A stretch of 64,000 nt of DNA, from the NCBI RefSeq assembly GCF_040049275.1, contig NZ_JBDZDT010000007.1, positions 62,001 to 126,000 of the forward strand. Direction: 5' to 3'. A program made the position numbers and the translations under genes. Numbering within the stretch: position 1 is the first letter of the stretch; the number at the start of each line of letters is the position of its first letter. The stretch comes from Aquabacter sp040049275 (GTDB taxonomy: Bacteria; Pseudomonadota; Alphaproteobacteria; Rhizobiales; Xanthobacteraceae). This document shows positions 9,217 to 18,104 of the stretch, one piece after another. The notes under the pieces are model-generated. The model saw only the letters and a program-made list of their open reading frames with translations. It ran no database searches and was not told where the DNA came from.

Positions 9217-9867
9217 TCAGCCCTTGGTCCGGCAGCCGTCCAGGAAAAGCCGGGCGCACATGCGGGCCCGCATGCGAATCTCGTCAATTTCCGGATAGGT
9301 CCGCTGGCCCAGCAGCACGCCGCGCTGGGGCTCCATGGTGATCATCCCCCTCAGCATGCCTGAGGCAAGGGCAGGGTCTTCCAAAGTGATGCGGCCGAGC
9401 TCCTGCTGGTGGCGCAGCCACTGCTCCAGCACGTTGCCGGTGCGCTGCATCGCGTCGGTGTAGAAGGTGCTGGCAAGCTCGGGGAAGCGGCCGCGCTCGG
9501 ACACCACGAGCTGGAGCATGAGGATGGCATCGCGGCCAAGCGTGAGGATGCCGTAGGAGATGAGGATGCGCTCGAGCGACGCGTCGAGCGCGAGCGCATC
9601 GAGGCCGGTGTCCTCGATGGCGGTAATAAACTGGTCGATGTGCTCGGAGATCACCTTCGAGAACAGCGCCGCCTTGGTGGGCACCAGCCGGTAGAGGGTG
9701 CGGCTGGAGACACCGGCGCGTCGCGCCACCGCATCGACGCTGGTGCCGGCAAAACCATTGGCCTGGAACTCCTGCGCAGCCGCCTCGACGATCAGATGGA
9801 GCGTCTCCTCGTCGGATCGGACAGGGGGGCGACCGCGCGGCCTCCGCTCTTTGTGATTTTGTAGCAT
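9217..9867 (-). CDS. TetR family transcriptional repressor
   Basis: Protein of 216 residues with an N-terminal TetR helix-turn-helix (FAGTSVDAVARRAGVSSRTLYRLVPTKAALF) and a variable helical ligand-binding domain. The basic tail before the HTH (KERRPRGRPPV) is usual. The frame is open about 200 bases further upstream, but the ATG at 9867 gives the family's normal length. It is divergent from a HlyD/EmrA-EmrB efflux pair across a gap with three related inverted elements, so it very probably represses that pump and itself. The inducer is unknown. Confidence 0.9.
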   Translation of the reverse strand: MLQNHKERRPRGRPPVRSDEETLHLIVEAAAQEFQANGFAGTSVDAVARRAGVSSRTLYRLVPTKAALFSKVISEHIDQFITAIEDTGLDALALDASLERILISYGILTLGRDAILMLQLVVSERGRFPELASTFYTDAMQRTGNVLEQWLRHQQELGRITLEDPALASGMLRGMITMEPQRGVLLGQRTYPEIDEIRMRARMCARLFLDGCRTKG

Positions 9868-9873
9868 GATCGT

Positions 9874-9938
9874 TTTCCAAATTCTTCTGGACAACGCGAT
9901 TTGATCGCTTATTTTGGAAAGTAGCAAATTTCCAAATT
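9874..9938. promoter_or_regulatory. Candidate TetR operator, three copies of TTTCCAAA
   Basis: The 112-base gap between the TetR and HlyD genes holds TTTCCAAATT at 9874-9883 and again at 9929-9938, and its reverse complement TTTGGAAA at 9913-9920. The second and third copies form an inverted repeat with perfect 8-base arms and an 8-base spacer. The placement between divergent genes fits a TetR operator controlling both directions. Confidence 0.6.
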
Positions 9939-9979
9939 GACGCCAACCCGTTTGGCGACCCGAGATCAGGAGCTGTCCC

Positions 9980-11179
9980 ATGTCCCAGCACCAAGGTTCG
10001 TTTGCAGCGGAAAAGCCCGTCCCGGCCAATGAAGCCGTGGGCAAGCTGCTGGAGGATGCCCACATCGCCGTGCCCGCCGCACCGAGCGCGCAGGAGAGCG
10101 GCGAGCCTGCGGCGCCGGCCGGGCGGCGGCACGGCCTGCGCTGGCTGCTGCTCGTGGGCGTCGGGCTCGCCGCCCTCGCGGGCGCCGCCGATTATGGCTG
10201 GAACTACTGGACGGTGGGCCGCTTCGAAGTTTCCACCGACGACGCCTATGTCCAGGCGGACAACACCACCATCGCCCCCAAGGTGTCGGGCTATATTTCC
10301 GAGGTTCTGGTGCAGGACAACCAGCCGGTGAAGGCCGGGCAGGGGCTGGCCCGCATCGATGACCGCGATTTCAAGGTGGCGCTCGACCAGGCCAAGGCTA
10401 ACGTCTCGGCTGCCCAGGCGGCCATCGCCAGCAAGCAGGCGTCCCTCGACGCCCAGCAGTCCATCATCGACGCCGCGCAGGCCACCCTGGACGTGGACCA
10501 GGCGAACCTCACCTTCGCCTCCCAGGACAACCAGCGCTATGCCAGCCTCGCAAGTTCGGGCTTCGGCACGGTGCAGAACGCCCAGCAGGCCGCGTCCCGC
10601 ATCGCCGCTGCCCAGGCGACGCTCCAGCGCGACAAGGCGAGCCTCGTCAACGCCACCAAGCAGGTGGACATCCTCAAGGCCGATATCGTCCAGGAACAGG
10701 CGGCCCTTGCCGCCAGCGAGGCGGCCCAGCGCCAGGCGGAGCTCAACCTCTCCTACACCAGCATCGTCTCGCCGGTGGACGGGGTGGTGGGCAATCGCAC
10801 GCTGCGTATCGGCCAGTACGTCCAGGCGGGCACCCAGCTCATGGCCGTGGTGCCGAGCGCCGCCACCTATGTGGTGGCCAACTACAAGGAAACCCAGCTC
10901 ACGGACGTGCGCGCCGGCCAGCCGGTGGAGGTCGAGGTGGACATGTTCCCGGGCATCGTCGCCCACGGCCACGTGGACAGCATCGCCCCGGCGAGCGGCC
11001 AGCAGTTCGCACTCCTGCCTCCTGACAACGCCACGGGCAACTTTACCAAGATTGTCCAGCGCATCCCCGTGAAGATCACGCTCGATGCCGGCAGCCCGCT
11101 TCAGGGCGATCTCCGGCCGGGCATGTCGGTCTATCCCACCATCGACACCAAGCCGGCCGCGACAGCGCACGCAAACTGA
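9980..11179 (+). CDS. HlyD/EmrA family membrane fusion protein
   Basis: Periplasmic adaptor of a tripartite efflux pump, 399 residues. A single N-terminal transmembrane helix (about 53-71) is followed by the first half of the lipoyl-like barrel (STDDAYVQADNTTIAPKVSG), a long alanine- and glutamine-rich coiled coil (about 125-235), the second half (LNLSYTSIVSPVDGVVGNRT) and a beta-barrel domain. AGGAG seven bases before the ATG confirms the start. The DHA2 transporter starts 30 bases downstream, giving an EmrAB-like operon. The outer-membrane channel is not encoded in the window. Confidence 0.93.
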   Translation: MSQHQGSFAAEKPVPANEAVGKLLEDAHIAVPAAPSAQESGEPAAPAGRRHGLRWLLLVGVGLAALAGAADYGWNYWTVGRFEVSTDDAYVQADNTTIAPKVSGYISEVLVQDNQPVKAGQGLARIDDRDFKVALDQAKANVSAAQAAIASKQASLDAQQSIIDAAQATLDVDQANLTFASQDNQRYASLASSGFGTVQNAQQAASRIAAAQATLQRDKASLVNATKQVDILKADIVQEQAALAASEAAQRQAELNLSYTSIVSPVDGVVGNRTLRIGQYVQAGTQLMAVVPSAATYVVANYKETQLTDVRAGQPVEVEVDMFPGIVAHGHVDSIAPASGQQFALLPPDNATGNFTKIVQRIPVKITLDAGSPLQGDLRPGMSVYPTIDTKPAATAHAN

Positions 11180-11209
11180 CGTGACGCGTCGAGCCCGGAG
11201 GGCACTCTC

Positions 11210-12814
11210 ATGTCGAGCACCACCCACACCCTGAACCCGCCGGCCGCCGCAGCGGCTCCTGCGCAGGACAAGGCCAGCACGGCGACCTGGATCGCCGTCA
11301 TCGCCGGCATGATCGGCGCGTTCATGGCGATCCTGAACATCCAGATCACGAACGCCTCGCTGCTCAATATCGAGGGCGGCATCGGCACGGGCGTCGACAA
11401 CGGCGCCTGGATCTCCACCTCCTACCTCATCGGCGAGATCATCGTGATCCCGCTGACCAGCTATCTCAGTCGGGTGTTCTCGTTCCGCACCTACATGATC
11501 GGGAGCACGTTCTTCTTCGCGCTCTTCTCCATGGCCTGCGCCTTCGCGCACGACCTCGGCTCCATGATCGCCATGCGCGGGCTCCAGGGCTTTGCCGGCG
11601 GCGTGCTCATCCCCATGGCCTTCACCATGGTGGTGACCAAGCTGCCCAAGGCGCAGCAGCCCACGGGCCTTGCCATGTTCGCGCTGGCGGTGACCTTCGC
11701 GCCCGCCATCGGCCCGACCATCGGCGGCTACCTCACCGAGAATTACGGCTGGCAGACCATCTTCTTCATCAACACCGCGCCGAGCATGGTGATGATCGCC
11801 GCCCTCTGGTTCACGCTGGAGCGCGCGCCAATGCAGCTTCATTTGCTGAAGGAAGGCGACTGGGCGGGCATCGCCACCATGGCCATCGGCCTCTCGGCCC
11901 TCCAGACCATGCTGGAGGAGGGCAACAAGGACGACTGGTTCGGCTCGCCCTTCATCGTCAAGCTCGCGATCACCGCGGCCGTGTTCCTCACCGCCTTCAT
12001 CTGGATTGAGCTGAAGGTGAAGAACCCCCTGGTGGACCTGCGCCTGCTGCTGAACCGGAATTTCGGCATCGGCACGCTCGCCAATGTGCTGGTGGGCATC
12101 GGCCTGTTCGGCTCGGTCTATGTGGTCCCGCAATATCTCGGGCAGGTTCAGGGCTACAATGCCGAGCAGATCGGCATGGTGCTGGCCTGGACCGGGCTGC
12201 CGCAATTGCTTTTGATCCCGCTGGTGCCGCGCCTCATGAAGATGATGGACGTGCGCTATCTCGGCTTCATCGGCATCGCGCTGTTCGCCGCAAGCTGCTT
12301 CATGAACACCCACATGACGCTGGACTATGCGGGCGACCAGTTCTTCATTCCCAACATCGTCCGTGCCGTCGGGCAGGCCCTGATCCTGACCCCGCTCACC
12401 GCCATCGCCACGCAGGACATCGCGCCGAAGGACGCGGCCAACGCCTCGGGCCTGTTCAACATGCTGCGCAATCTCGGCGGCGCGGTGGGAACGGCGACCC
12501 TCGCCACCATCATCACCAAGCGCGAGCAGTTCCACTCCAACATCATCGGCCAGTCGGTGGTGAGCTCACGCGAGGAGGTGCACCACCGCCTCGACCAGAT
12601 GACCGGCTACTTCATGTCCCACGGCATCTCGGACGTGGCGACGGCGCAGCATCAGGCCATCGTGGCCTTAGGCAACATCGTCAAGAAGCAGGCGCTGGTG
12701 ATGGGCTTCAGCGACACCTTCGCGGTGCTGGGCGTGCTGCTGGCGGTGGCCGCCGTGTCGCTGCTCCTCGCAAAGAAGGGCAAGGCGGGAGCCGGCGCAG
12801 CCGGCGCCCACTGA
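11210..12814 (+). CDS. DHA2 family MFS drug:H+ antiporter (EmrB-like)
   Basis: Major facilitator with 14 predicted transmembrane segments, 534 residues, partner of the preceding HlyD-type adaptor. DHA2 hallmarks include the WISTSYLIGE segment after helix 1 and the helix-5 motif C-like GPTIGGYLTENYGWQ. GGAGG eight bases before the ATG supports the start. It probably exports lipophilic toxicants through the adaptor; the actual substrate is not predictable. The gene stops 3 bases from the convergent reductase-PAS gene. Confidence 0.93.
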   Translation: MSSTTHTLNPPAAAAAPAQDKASTATWIAVIAGMIGAFMAILNIQITNASLLNIEGGIGTGVDNGAWISTSYLIGEIIVIPLTSYLSRVFSFRTYMIGSTFFFALFSMACAFAHDLGSMIAMRGLQGFAGGVLIPMAFTMVVTKLPKAQQPTGLAMFALAVTFAPAIGPTIGGYLTENYGWQTIFFINTAPSMVMIAALWFTLERAPMQLHLLKEGDWAGIATMAIGLSALQTMLEEGNKDDWFGSPFIVKLAITAAVFLTAFIWIELKVKNPLVDLRLLLNRNFGIGTLANVLVGIGLFGSVYVVPQYLGQVQGYNAEQIGMVLAWTGLPQLLLIPLVPRLMKMMDVRYLGFIGIALFAASCFMNTHMTLDYAGDQFFIPNIVRAVGQALILTPLTAIATQDIAPKDAANASGLFNMLRNLGGAVGTATLATIITKREQFHSNIIGQSVVSSREEVHHRLDQMTGYFMSHGISDVATAQHQAIVALGNIVKKQALVMGFSDTFAVLGVLLAVAAVSLLLAKKGKAGAGAAGAH

Positions 12815-12817
12815 CAC

Positions 12818-14119
12818 TCAGCGTGTCTCGCTGCTCTGCGTGGCCAACTGCTTCTTCAGGGCCTTGAGCTCCTCGAAGCGCGCGGTGATGTCCCGCAGGA
12901 CAGCGACCATGCCTTCCACCGAACCATCGCGGGCCTTCAGCAGCGCGATGGTGAACTCCAGGGACACCCGCTTTCCGTCCTTGCGCAGCCCGGGCACCGA
13001 CAGAAGATCGCCGGCGCCATACCGGCTTTGTCCCGTCCGGGCGGTGTCGTGATAGCCTTCCCAATGGCGGGCGCGTAGCGGCTCGGGGATGATGATATCG
13101 AGCGACGCTCCGAGCGCCTCATCTTCTGAAAACCCGAAAATCCGCTCGGCGCCGGGATTCCAGAGCACGATCATTCCTTCGCGATCCGTCGCGATCACGG
13201 CTTCGGCCGCACTGTCGAGGATCACGCCCCCGATCGCCTCCCGCATGAAGCCGCCGCCTGCCTTGGCGCCTCTGGCCGGGGGCGGGCTTTGAGCCGGCGC
13301 TTGTGGGGGCGGCGCGCTTTCGGGCTCCTCGTCGAAGAGATCCTCCACCGTGCCGAAAAACTCATAATGGAGCCGCGCGTCGCTCACCCCCGCGCGCGCG
13401 AGGCCGGGAACGAAGGTGCGCAGAAAACCAATGGGCCCGCAGACGTAATAGTCCGCGTCCGATACCGGCGTGTGGGCCAGGACCCAATCCAGCGTCAGGC
13501 GTCCGGCGATGTCGAAGTCGCGGCCCTGAACGTCCGCCGGGCGCGGGTGGCTGTAGAAAAACCTCACCTGCGCATCGGAGAGTTCTGCCGCCAGTTCACG
13601 CACATGATCGCGGAAGGCGTGGTGGGCTCCGTCCCGTGCAATGTGAATGAAGTGGAGCGGCGCGCCGAGGCCCTTCGAAGCGGCCCCTTCCAGTATGGCG
13701 ATCATCGGCGTGATGCCGACGCCCGCGCTCAGAAGGACCACGGGGCGCCCGCTCTGCCGATCCAGCACGAACGATCCGGACCCACAAAGAATCTCGATTT
13801 CCGTTCCCGGCCGCGCTTCATCGTGCAGCCACTGGGACACGCCGCCCTTCGGCTCGCGCTTGACGGAAATGCGGAGTGTCTCGCCGTTGGGAGCGCATGA
13901 GATCGTGTAATTGTGTTTGACGCGGCCCTTTCCCGGCAGGTCGAGCAGCATGGTGAGGTGCTGACCGGGCTCATGGGGCTCCACGGGGGACCCATCCACC
14001 GGGCGAAGGATGAAAGACGTAATCACGTCGCTTTCGGCCTGCCGGCGTTCGACCGTGAACTTGCGCAGGCCGGATGTCCTTGCTGGGGCCGCGATTTGTG
14101 CGTTGTTTCCTTCGGGCAC
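12818..14119 (-). CDS. Ferredoxin-reductase-like flavoprotein fused to a PAS domain
   Basis: Unusual two-part protein of 433 residues. Residues about 17-250 form a ferredoxin-NADP-reductase module like the C-terminal half of flavohaemoglobins: FAD-binding KHNYTIS at 68-74, NAD-binding loop SAGVGITPM at 131-139 and YYVCGPIGF near 222. A Pro/Ala-rich linker (about 265-285) leads to a PAS domain (about 295-415, VIATDREGMIVLWNPGAERIFGF) with a short helical tail. There is no globin, 2Fe-2S, kinase, GGDEF or HTH domain. It begins with GTG, preceded by GGAGG with an 8-base spacer. A redox-sensing role in which the PAS domain senses flavin or NADH state is inference. Confidence 0.8.
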   Translation of the reverse strand: MPEGNNAQIAAPARTSGLRKFTVERRQAESDVITSFILRPVDGSPVEPHEPGQHLTMLLDLPGKGRVKHNYTISCAPNGETLRISVKREPKGGVSQWLHDEARPGTEIEILCGSGSFVLDRQSGRPVVLLSAGVGITPMIAILEGAASKGLGAPLHFIHIARDGAHHAFRDHVRELAAELSDAQVRFFYSHPRPADVQGRDFDIAGRLTLDWVLAHTPVSDADYYVCGPIGFLRTFVPGLARAGVSDARLHYEFFGTVEDLFDEEPESAPPPQAPAQSPPPARGAKAGGGFMREAIGGVILDSAAEAVIATDREGMIVLWNPGAERIFGFSEDEALGASLDIIIPEPLRARHWEGYHDTARTGQSRYGAGDLLSVPGLRKDGKRVSLEFTIALLKARDGSVEGMVAVLRDITARFEELKALKKQLATQSSETR

Positions 14120-14352
14120 GGCGCTTTATCCTCCGCCTCATGAGCAAATGTTTTGTGGGTGGGCCAGCGGATGCCGGCCGCGGTCGCGACCCACGGGCTG
14201 AATGATGAGGGCAGCTCTATCGATGGTACGCTCTGAGGGCGTGCCGTATCCTTCAACATCCGGATGGTCTGGTCCGGTGCGGGTCTGTGTCATCGCATCA
14301 GGCGGGAGCCCTGAGGGCATGTACCGCGACTGATGATCCATCGTCTCCAATA

Positions 14353-14520
14353 TCAAAATCTGCTCGATAAATCATCGAACTCGATGGCGGCCAGGATGCT
14401 TCCTGAGAGCAGGGACAGGATTCCGTAGCTGAAAGTATATTCTGAAACTGAAGACAAAATTAGCAGCGTTGTTCCCAGCAACATCATCGTGATGGATGTT
14501 ATAGAAAATATTATGCTCAT
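14353..14520 (-). CDS. Possible small two-helix membrane protein
   Basis: Hypothetical 55-residue protein in the otherwise empty 14120-14661 gap. It would have two hydrophobic segments (MSIIFSITSITMMLLGTTLL and YGILSLLSGSILAAIEF) and a charged C-terminus. The local sequence is noticeably less GC-rich than its surroundings and there is no good ribosome-binding site. A longer frame reaches 14652 but its added N-terminus looks non-coding. I do not recognise a family. The remainder of the gap (14120-14352) shows nothing I can name. Confidence 0.3.
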   Translation of the reverse strand: MSIIFSITSITMMLLGTTLLILSSVSEYTFSYGILSLLSGSILAAIEFDDLSSRF

Positions 14521-14661
14521 GAATGTTTTCGTGTCGATGGGTTCGCATGCCGGTCTTCTGGGTGGGTTTCCGCCGTGCTCCGGCCGGGACCGGAGCACGG
14601 CGGGTCCCTCTTCTTCCCCTCTTGAACCGTTTCCTCCGAGCCGCACTTTCATCTGCGTTTT

Positions 14662-16503
14662 CTATGAACCAGCCGACCGCCACCAGCCGAGATGGGCCGC
14701 ATGGTCACGCTCTTCCGCGCTCCGCCGGGCACGGGCGGCGAGCAGATCCTTGCGGGCGACAAGGCCCGCCAGCTGATGGTTTTCGTTGATCACGGGGACC
14801 CGTCCGGCGCCGGTTTGCGCCATGCGATCGGCGACATGGCTCACCAGCTCCTCCGGCCTCGCCAGGATGAGGCCGACATCATCGATGCGCTCGGTGATGG
14901 GGGCGGCGCGGTCGAGATCGTCGCCTTCCTGGAGCCAGGCAAGGATGTCGGCCCGTGAGACCATGGCGACCACCTGCCGGTCCTGCAAAATGACCGGGTA
15001 GCTCTTGTGGCGGTGCTCGGTTGCCATGAAATGATCGATGGCCTCGCCCACGCTCCAGGTCGCGGGCAGTGCGTCCACCTGCCTGATCATCACATCGCCC
15101 ACGTGGGTCTGGTCAAACGGGTCGGCATGATATTCGCGGGTGATGTGCAGGCCGCGTCGGGCGATCTTCTCGGTGAGGATGGAGCGCTTGAGGATCAGCA
15201 CCGTCGTGGCATAGGCGATGCCGCAGGCGACCAGCAGCGGGAGCGCGGCGGCGTAGTCGCCCGTCAGCTCCATGGCGAACAAGGTCGCCGTGAGCGGCGC
15301 GCGCATGGTGCCGCCCATCATGGCGGCCATGCCGAGAAGGGACCAGAAGCCCACATCGGCCGGCGGCAGAACGTTTGCCAGAAGCGCGCCCAGGGCGCCG
15401 CCGAAGATCAGTAGCGGCGCAAGCACGCCGCCCGACGTGCCGGAGCCAAGCGCGATGGCCCAGATGACGGCCTTGACCACGAGGAGGAGGAGCGCGGCGT
15501 TGAGAGGCATATCACCCGCCAGAAGCGCCCGGATGTTTTCATAGCCCACGCCCAGGGCCGCCGGCTCGATGAGGCCGCCGATGCCGATGGCGAGGCCCCC
15601 CAGCAGCGGCCACCACATCCAGTGGATGGGCAGTTTCTGGAACAGGTCCTCCGAACCATAGACCATGGAGGTCAGCACGCCGGAAACGAGCCCCGCGGCG
15701 AGGCCCACCAGGGCCCAGGACACCATGCCGTTGAGCGTCGGGTCCATGGCGCCGTGATAGGCAAACAAGGGCGCGGGATCGAGGATCAGCGTGCGGGCTC
15801 CGGCGGAGACGGCGACCGCCACGATGACCGGGAGGATGCTACGGGGCTTCCACTCGAACAAAAGCAACTCGACCGAGAGGAGCACCGCCGCGATGGGGGT
15901 TCCGAAGATGCCGGTCATGCCCGCCGCCGCACCGGCCACGAGCAACGCCTTTCGCTCCGCGGACGAGAGATGAAACATCTGGGCGAGAAGCGAACCCACT
16001 GCGCCGCCCGTCATGATAATGGGACCTTCCGCGCCGAACGGGCCTCCCGTGCCGATGGAGATGGCGGAGGAAAGCGGCTTCAGCACCGCCACTTTCGGGC
16101 TGATCCGGCTCTTGCCGATGAGGATGGCTTCGATGGCCTCCGGGATGCCGTGGCCGCGGATTTTCTCCGAGCCGTAGCGGGCCATGAGGCCGATGATGAA
16201 GCAGCCGGCGATGGGCACGAAAAGCGAATACCAGCCGAGCGGAGAGCCGGATATGGGCAGCGGCTCGAGCGACAGGCGCCCGTAATAGGCAAGGTTGGTG
16301 CACAGGGTGATGAGGCGCAGGAGAGCCCACGCGGTCCCCACGGACGCCGCCCCCACCGCAACCGCGATGGCCATGAGTATCACCACGCGATAATCGGTGG
16401 TGAAGTCGCCGAGCTCCGGTGTGGCCGCCGGAACCGGCCGCTCGGGCCGGGCGCCGGAAATCTCGCGCGCGGCGCGTATCGGGGGATTGGAAGAAGCGTC
16501 CAT
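14662..16503 (-). CDS. ClC-type chloride channel/transporter with CBS domains
   Basis: Voltage-gated chloride channel family protein, about 613 residues, with the membrane domain first and a pair of cytosolic CBS domains at the end (about 460-600). The selectivity-filter motifs are present: GHGIPEA, GAEGP (carrying the gating glutamate; the usual Arg of GREGP is Ala), and GGVLAPLL. It may be a Cl-/H+ exchanger or a channel; I cannot locate the proton glutamate with confidence. Starts at 16503, 16524 or 16614 are possible. I chose 16503 because the longer versions run into the shared promoter or the divergent MarR gene. Confidence 0.88.
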   Translation of the reverse strand: MDASSNPPIRAAREISGARPERPVPAATPELGDFTTDYRVVILMAIAVAVGAASVGTAWALLRLITLCTNLAYYGRLSLEPLPISGSPLGWYSLFVPIAGCFIIGLMARYGSEKIRGHGIPEAIEAILIGKSRISPKVAVLKPLSSAISIGTGGPFGAEGPIIMTGGAVGSLLAQMFHLSSAERKALLVAGAAAGMTGIFGTPIAAVLLSVELLLFEWKPRSILPVIVAVAVSAGARTLILDPAPLFAYHGAMDPTLNGMVSWALVGLAAGLVSGVLTSMVYGSEDLFQKLPIHWMWWPLLGGLAIGIGGLIEPAALGVGYENIRALLAGDMPLNAALLLLVVKAVIWAIALGSGTSGGVLAPLLIFGGALGALLANVLPPADVGFWSLLGMAAMMGGTMRAPLTATLFAMELTGDYAAALPLLVACGIAYATTVLILKRSILTEKIARRGLHITREYHADPFDQTHVGDVMIRQVDALPATWSVGEAIDHFMATEHRHKSYPVILQDRQVVAMVSRADILAWLQEGDDLDRAAPITERIDDVGLILARPEELVSHVADRMAQTGAGRVPVINENHQLAGLVARKDLLAARARRSAEERDHAAHLGWWRSAGS

Positions 16504-16529
16504 CGGGCGGCGGCATTCGGTCATTAATT

Positions 16530-16548
16530 TATATCGTAGTGCGATATA
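16530..16548. promoter_or_regulatory. Candidate MarR operator between divergent genes
   Basis: Perfect inverted repeat with arms TATATCG and CGATATA around the 5-base spacer TAGTG. It sits 22 bases before the MarR start codon and just upstream of the ClC start, in an AT-rich patch. Size and symmetry match MarR-family operators, so it probably mediates autoregulation and control of the channel gene. Confidence 0.6.
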
Positions 16549-16570
16549 TCTCAGAGGAAGGGAGCGTTCA

Positions 16571-17023
16571 ATGGCGGATTCGCAGCCCGCAGCACCGCGG
16601 CGCAAGGGCGGCAAGGAGGAGGGGCTGGATTATGCGGCGCTGGCGGAGTTCCGTTATGCGATCCGCAAGTTCCTGGCCTTCAGCGAGGAGGCGGCGACGC
16701 AGGCCGGCCTGACTTCGCAGCAGCATCAGGCGCTCCTCACCATCAAGGGGGTGGGCGCAGGTGCGGGCATTTCGGTTGGCGTGCTCGCCCAGCGTCTTTT
16801 GATCCGCCAGCATACGGCGGTGGAACTGGTGGATCGCCTCGAACGCTCGGATCTCGTCCGGCGCATGCCGGACGCGCAAGATAAGAGGCGGGTCCTCGTC
16901 ACATTGACGGGCGAGGGTGAAAAGCGGCTGAAACAGCTTTCAGCGGTGCATCTTGATGAATTGAGGGCGATCGGCCCGACGCTGGCCGACATCCTGGCGA
17001 CCCTGCAGCCCGCGCAGTCCTGA
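16571..17023 (+). CDS. MarR family transcriptional regulator
   Basis: Winged-helix regulator of 150 residues. The DNA-binding core runs from about 50 to 115 (ISVGVLAQRLLIRQHTAVELVDRLERSDLV, then the wing RMPDAQDKRRVLVTLTGEG), flanked by dimerisation helices. The frame extends upstream to 16397, but the ATG at 16571 gives family length and leaves the palindrome at 16530-16548 outside the gene. It is divergent from the ClC channel gene, its likely target together with itself. The ligand is unknown. Confidence 0.9.
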   Translation: MADSQPAAPRRKGGKEEGLDYAALAEFRYAIRKFLAFSEEAATQAGLTSQQHQALLTIKGVGAGAGISVGVLAQRLLIRQHTAVELVDRLERSDLVRRMPDAQDKRRVLVTLTGEGEKRLKQLSAVHLDELRAIGPTLADILATLQPAQS

Positions 17024-17041
17024 CCCGTCCGGTGAGACGGG
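17024..17041. terminator. Hairpin between convergent genes
   Basis: CCCGTC and GACGGG form a 6-base stem with a 6-base loop directly after the MarR stop codon and just before the end of the convergent aldo/keto reductase. No U-tract follows on either strand, so terminator activity is uncertain. Confidence 0.3.
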
Positions 17042-17059
17042 CGGAGGCACGATGGGCCA

Positions 17060-18069
17060 TCACGTGCGCGGCGTGGATGCCTGAGCGTGGATCAGCCCCT
17101 CCGCTTTCAGCTCGGCCCAGAAATCGGCGGGGGTCTTCGTCTGCATGGAGGTGTAGTCCTCGACGATCTGCCTGGCACTTCCCGCGCCCACCACAAGCGC
17201 CGAGGCCACGTCCGCAGCGGCAGAGAATTGCAAGGCGGCGGTCCTCAGGTCGACCCCGTGCCGCCCGGCGACCTGCCGCAGCTGCTCGCGCTTGGCGATG
17301 ACGTCCGCCGGGATCTTGTAGTTGTCTGCGCCATAGTTGAAGCGGGGACTGCCACTGATGAAGCCCGCATTGAGGGACGAGCCCATGACGAAGCTCACGC
17401 CCTTCTCACGAACCGCCGGAAATACCGTCTCGACCGCAAAGGCGTGGTCGATGAGGGAATATTGCCGGGCGAACAGGCAGATATCGACATCGGCCACCTC
17501 GATCGCCTTCAGGATCGGCTCGGGCGCGTTCACGCCGAGGCCCCAACCCCCTTGATGACCCCTTCCTCGCGCAGGCGCGTCAGGGCCGGGAAGGCGCCCT
17601 TCCGGGCGATCTCGAAATGCTCCTCCCACGATCCGGGGAGGAAGGGATTGTCGGGCGAGAGATCGTGGACGAAGACGATATCGAGGCTGTCCACGCCGAG
17701 CCGCTGGAGGCTGTCCTCGATGGAGCGCTTCACCCCGTCCGCGCTGTAGTCGAAGACGGGATCGTTGGGCGACGGCGAGAACGGAAAATATTTGCACCCG
17801 CCATTGTCGCGGGACGCCTTGAGCAGCTTTCCCACCTTGGAGGAGAGCACATATTGATCCCGCGGCTTGCTGTGCAGGACGGCTCCGAAACGCCGCTCGC
17901 ACAGGCCGAGCCCATACCAGGGCGACGTATCGAAATAGCGCACGCCCGCCTCCCAGGCCGCCTCCAGCGTCTCTCGGGCATCCCTGTCGTTGACGATGGC
18001 GAACTCGTTGCCCAGCGCCACGCCGCCCATGCCGAACCTGACGGGCGGCCTGTATTTGTCGTGCGCCAT
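17060..18069 (-). pseudogene. Aldo/keto reductase, frameshifted
   Basis: NADPH-dependent aldo/keto reductase of the D-threo-aldose-1-dehydrogenase-like group, coded in two frames. The N-terminal part (18069 to about 17552) has FGMGGVALGN and the active-site region YFDTSPWYGLGLCERRFG. It runs into a stop just after GVIKGVGASA. The C-terminal part continues in another frame from GWGLGVNAPEPIL to VVGAGSARQIVEDY and ends at 17060. The switch falls at a run of five C on the + strand (17547-17551) and is explained by a net gain of two or loss of one base. The start at 18069 has AAAGGGA eight bases upstream. It is either a recent pseudogene or a sequencing error; both halves look otherwise intact. 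Confidence 0.8.
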
Positions 18070-18104
18070 GCTGTTCATCCCTTTCGTTCTCTGCGGCGGG
18101 GCGG

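Noticed and set aside
9284..12535. Open frame of 1,083 codons on the minus strand opposite the efflux operon
   Set aside because: It is the antisense shadow of the HlyD and MFS genes and of the TetR gene; composition is His/Gly/Arg-rich without domain motifs, as usual in GC-rich DNA.
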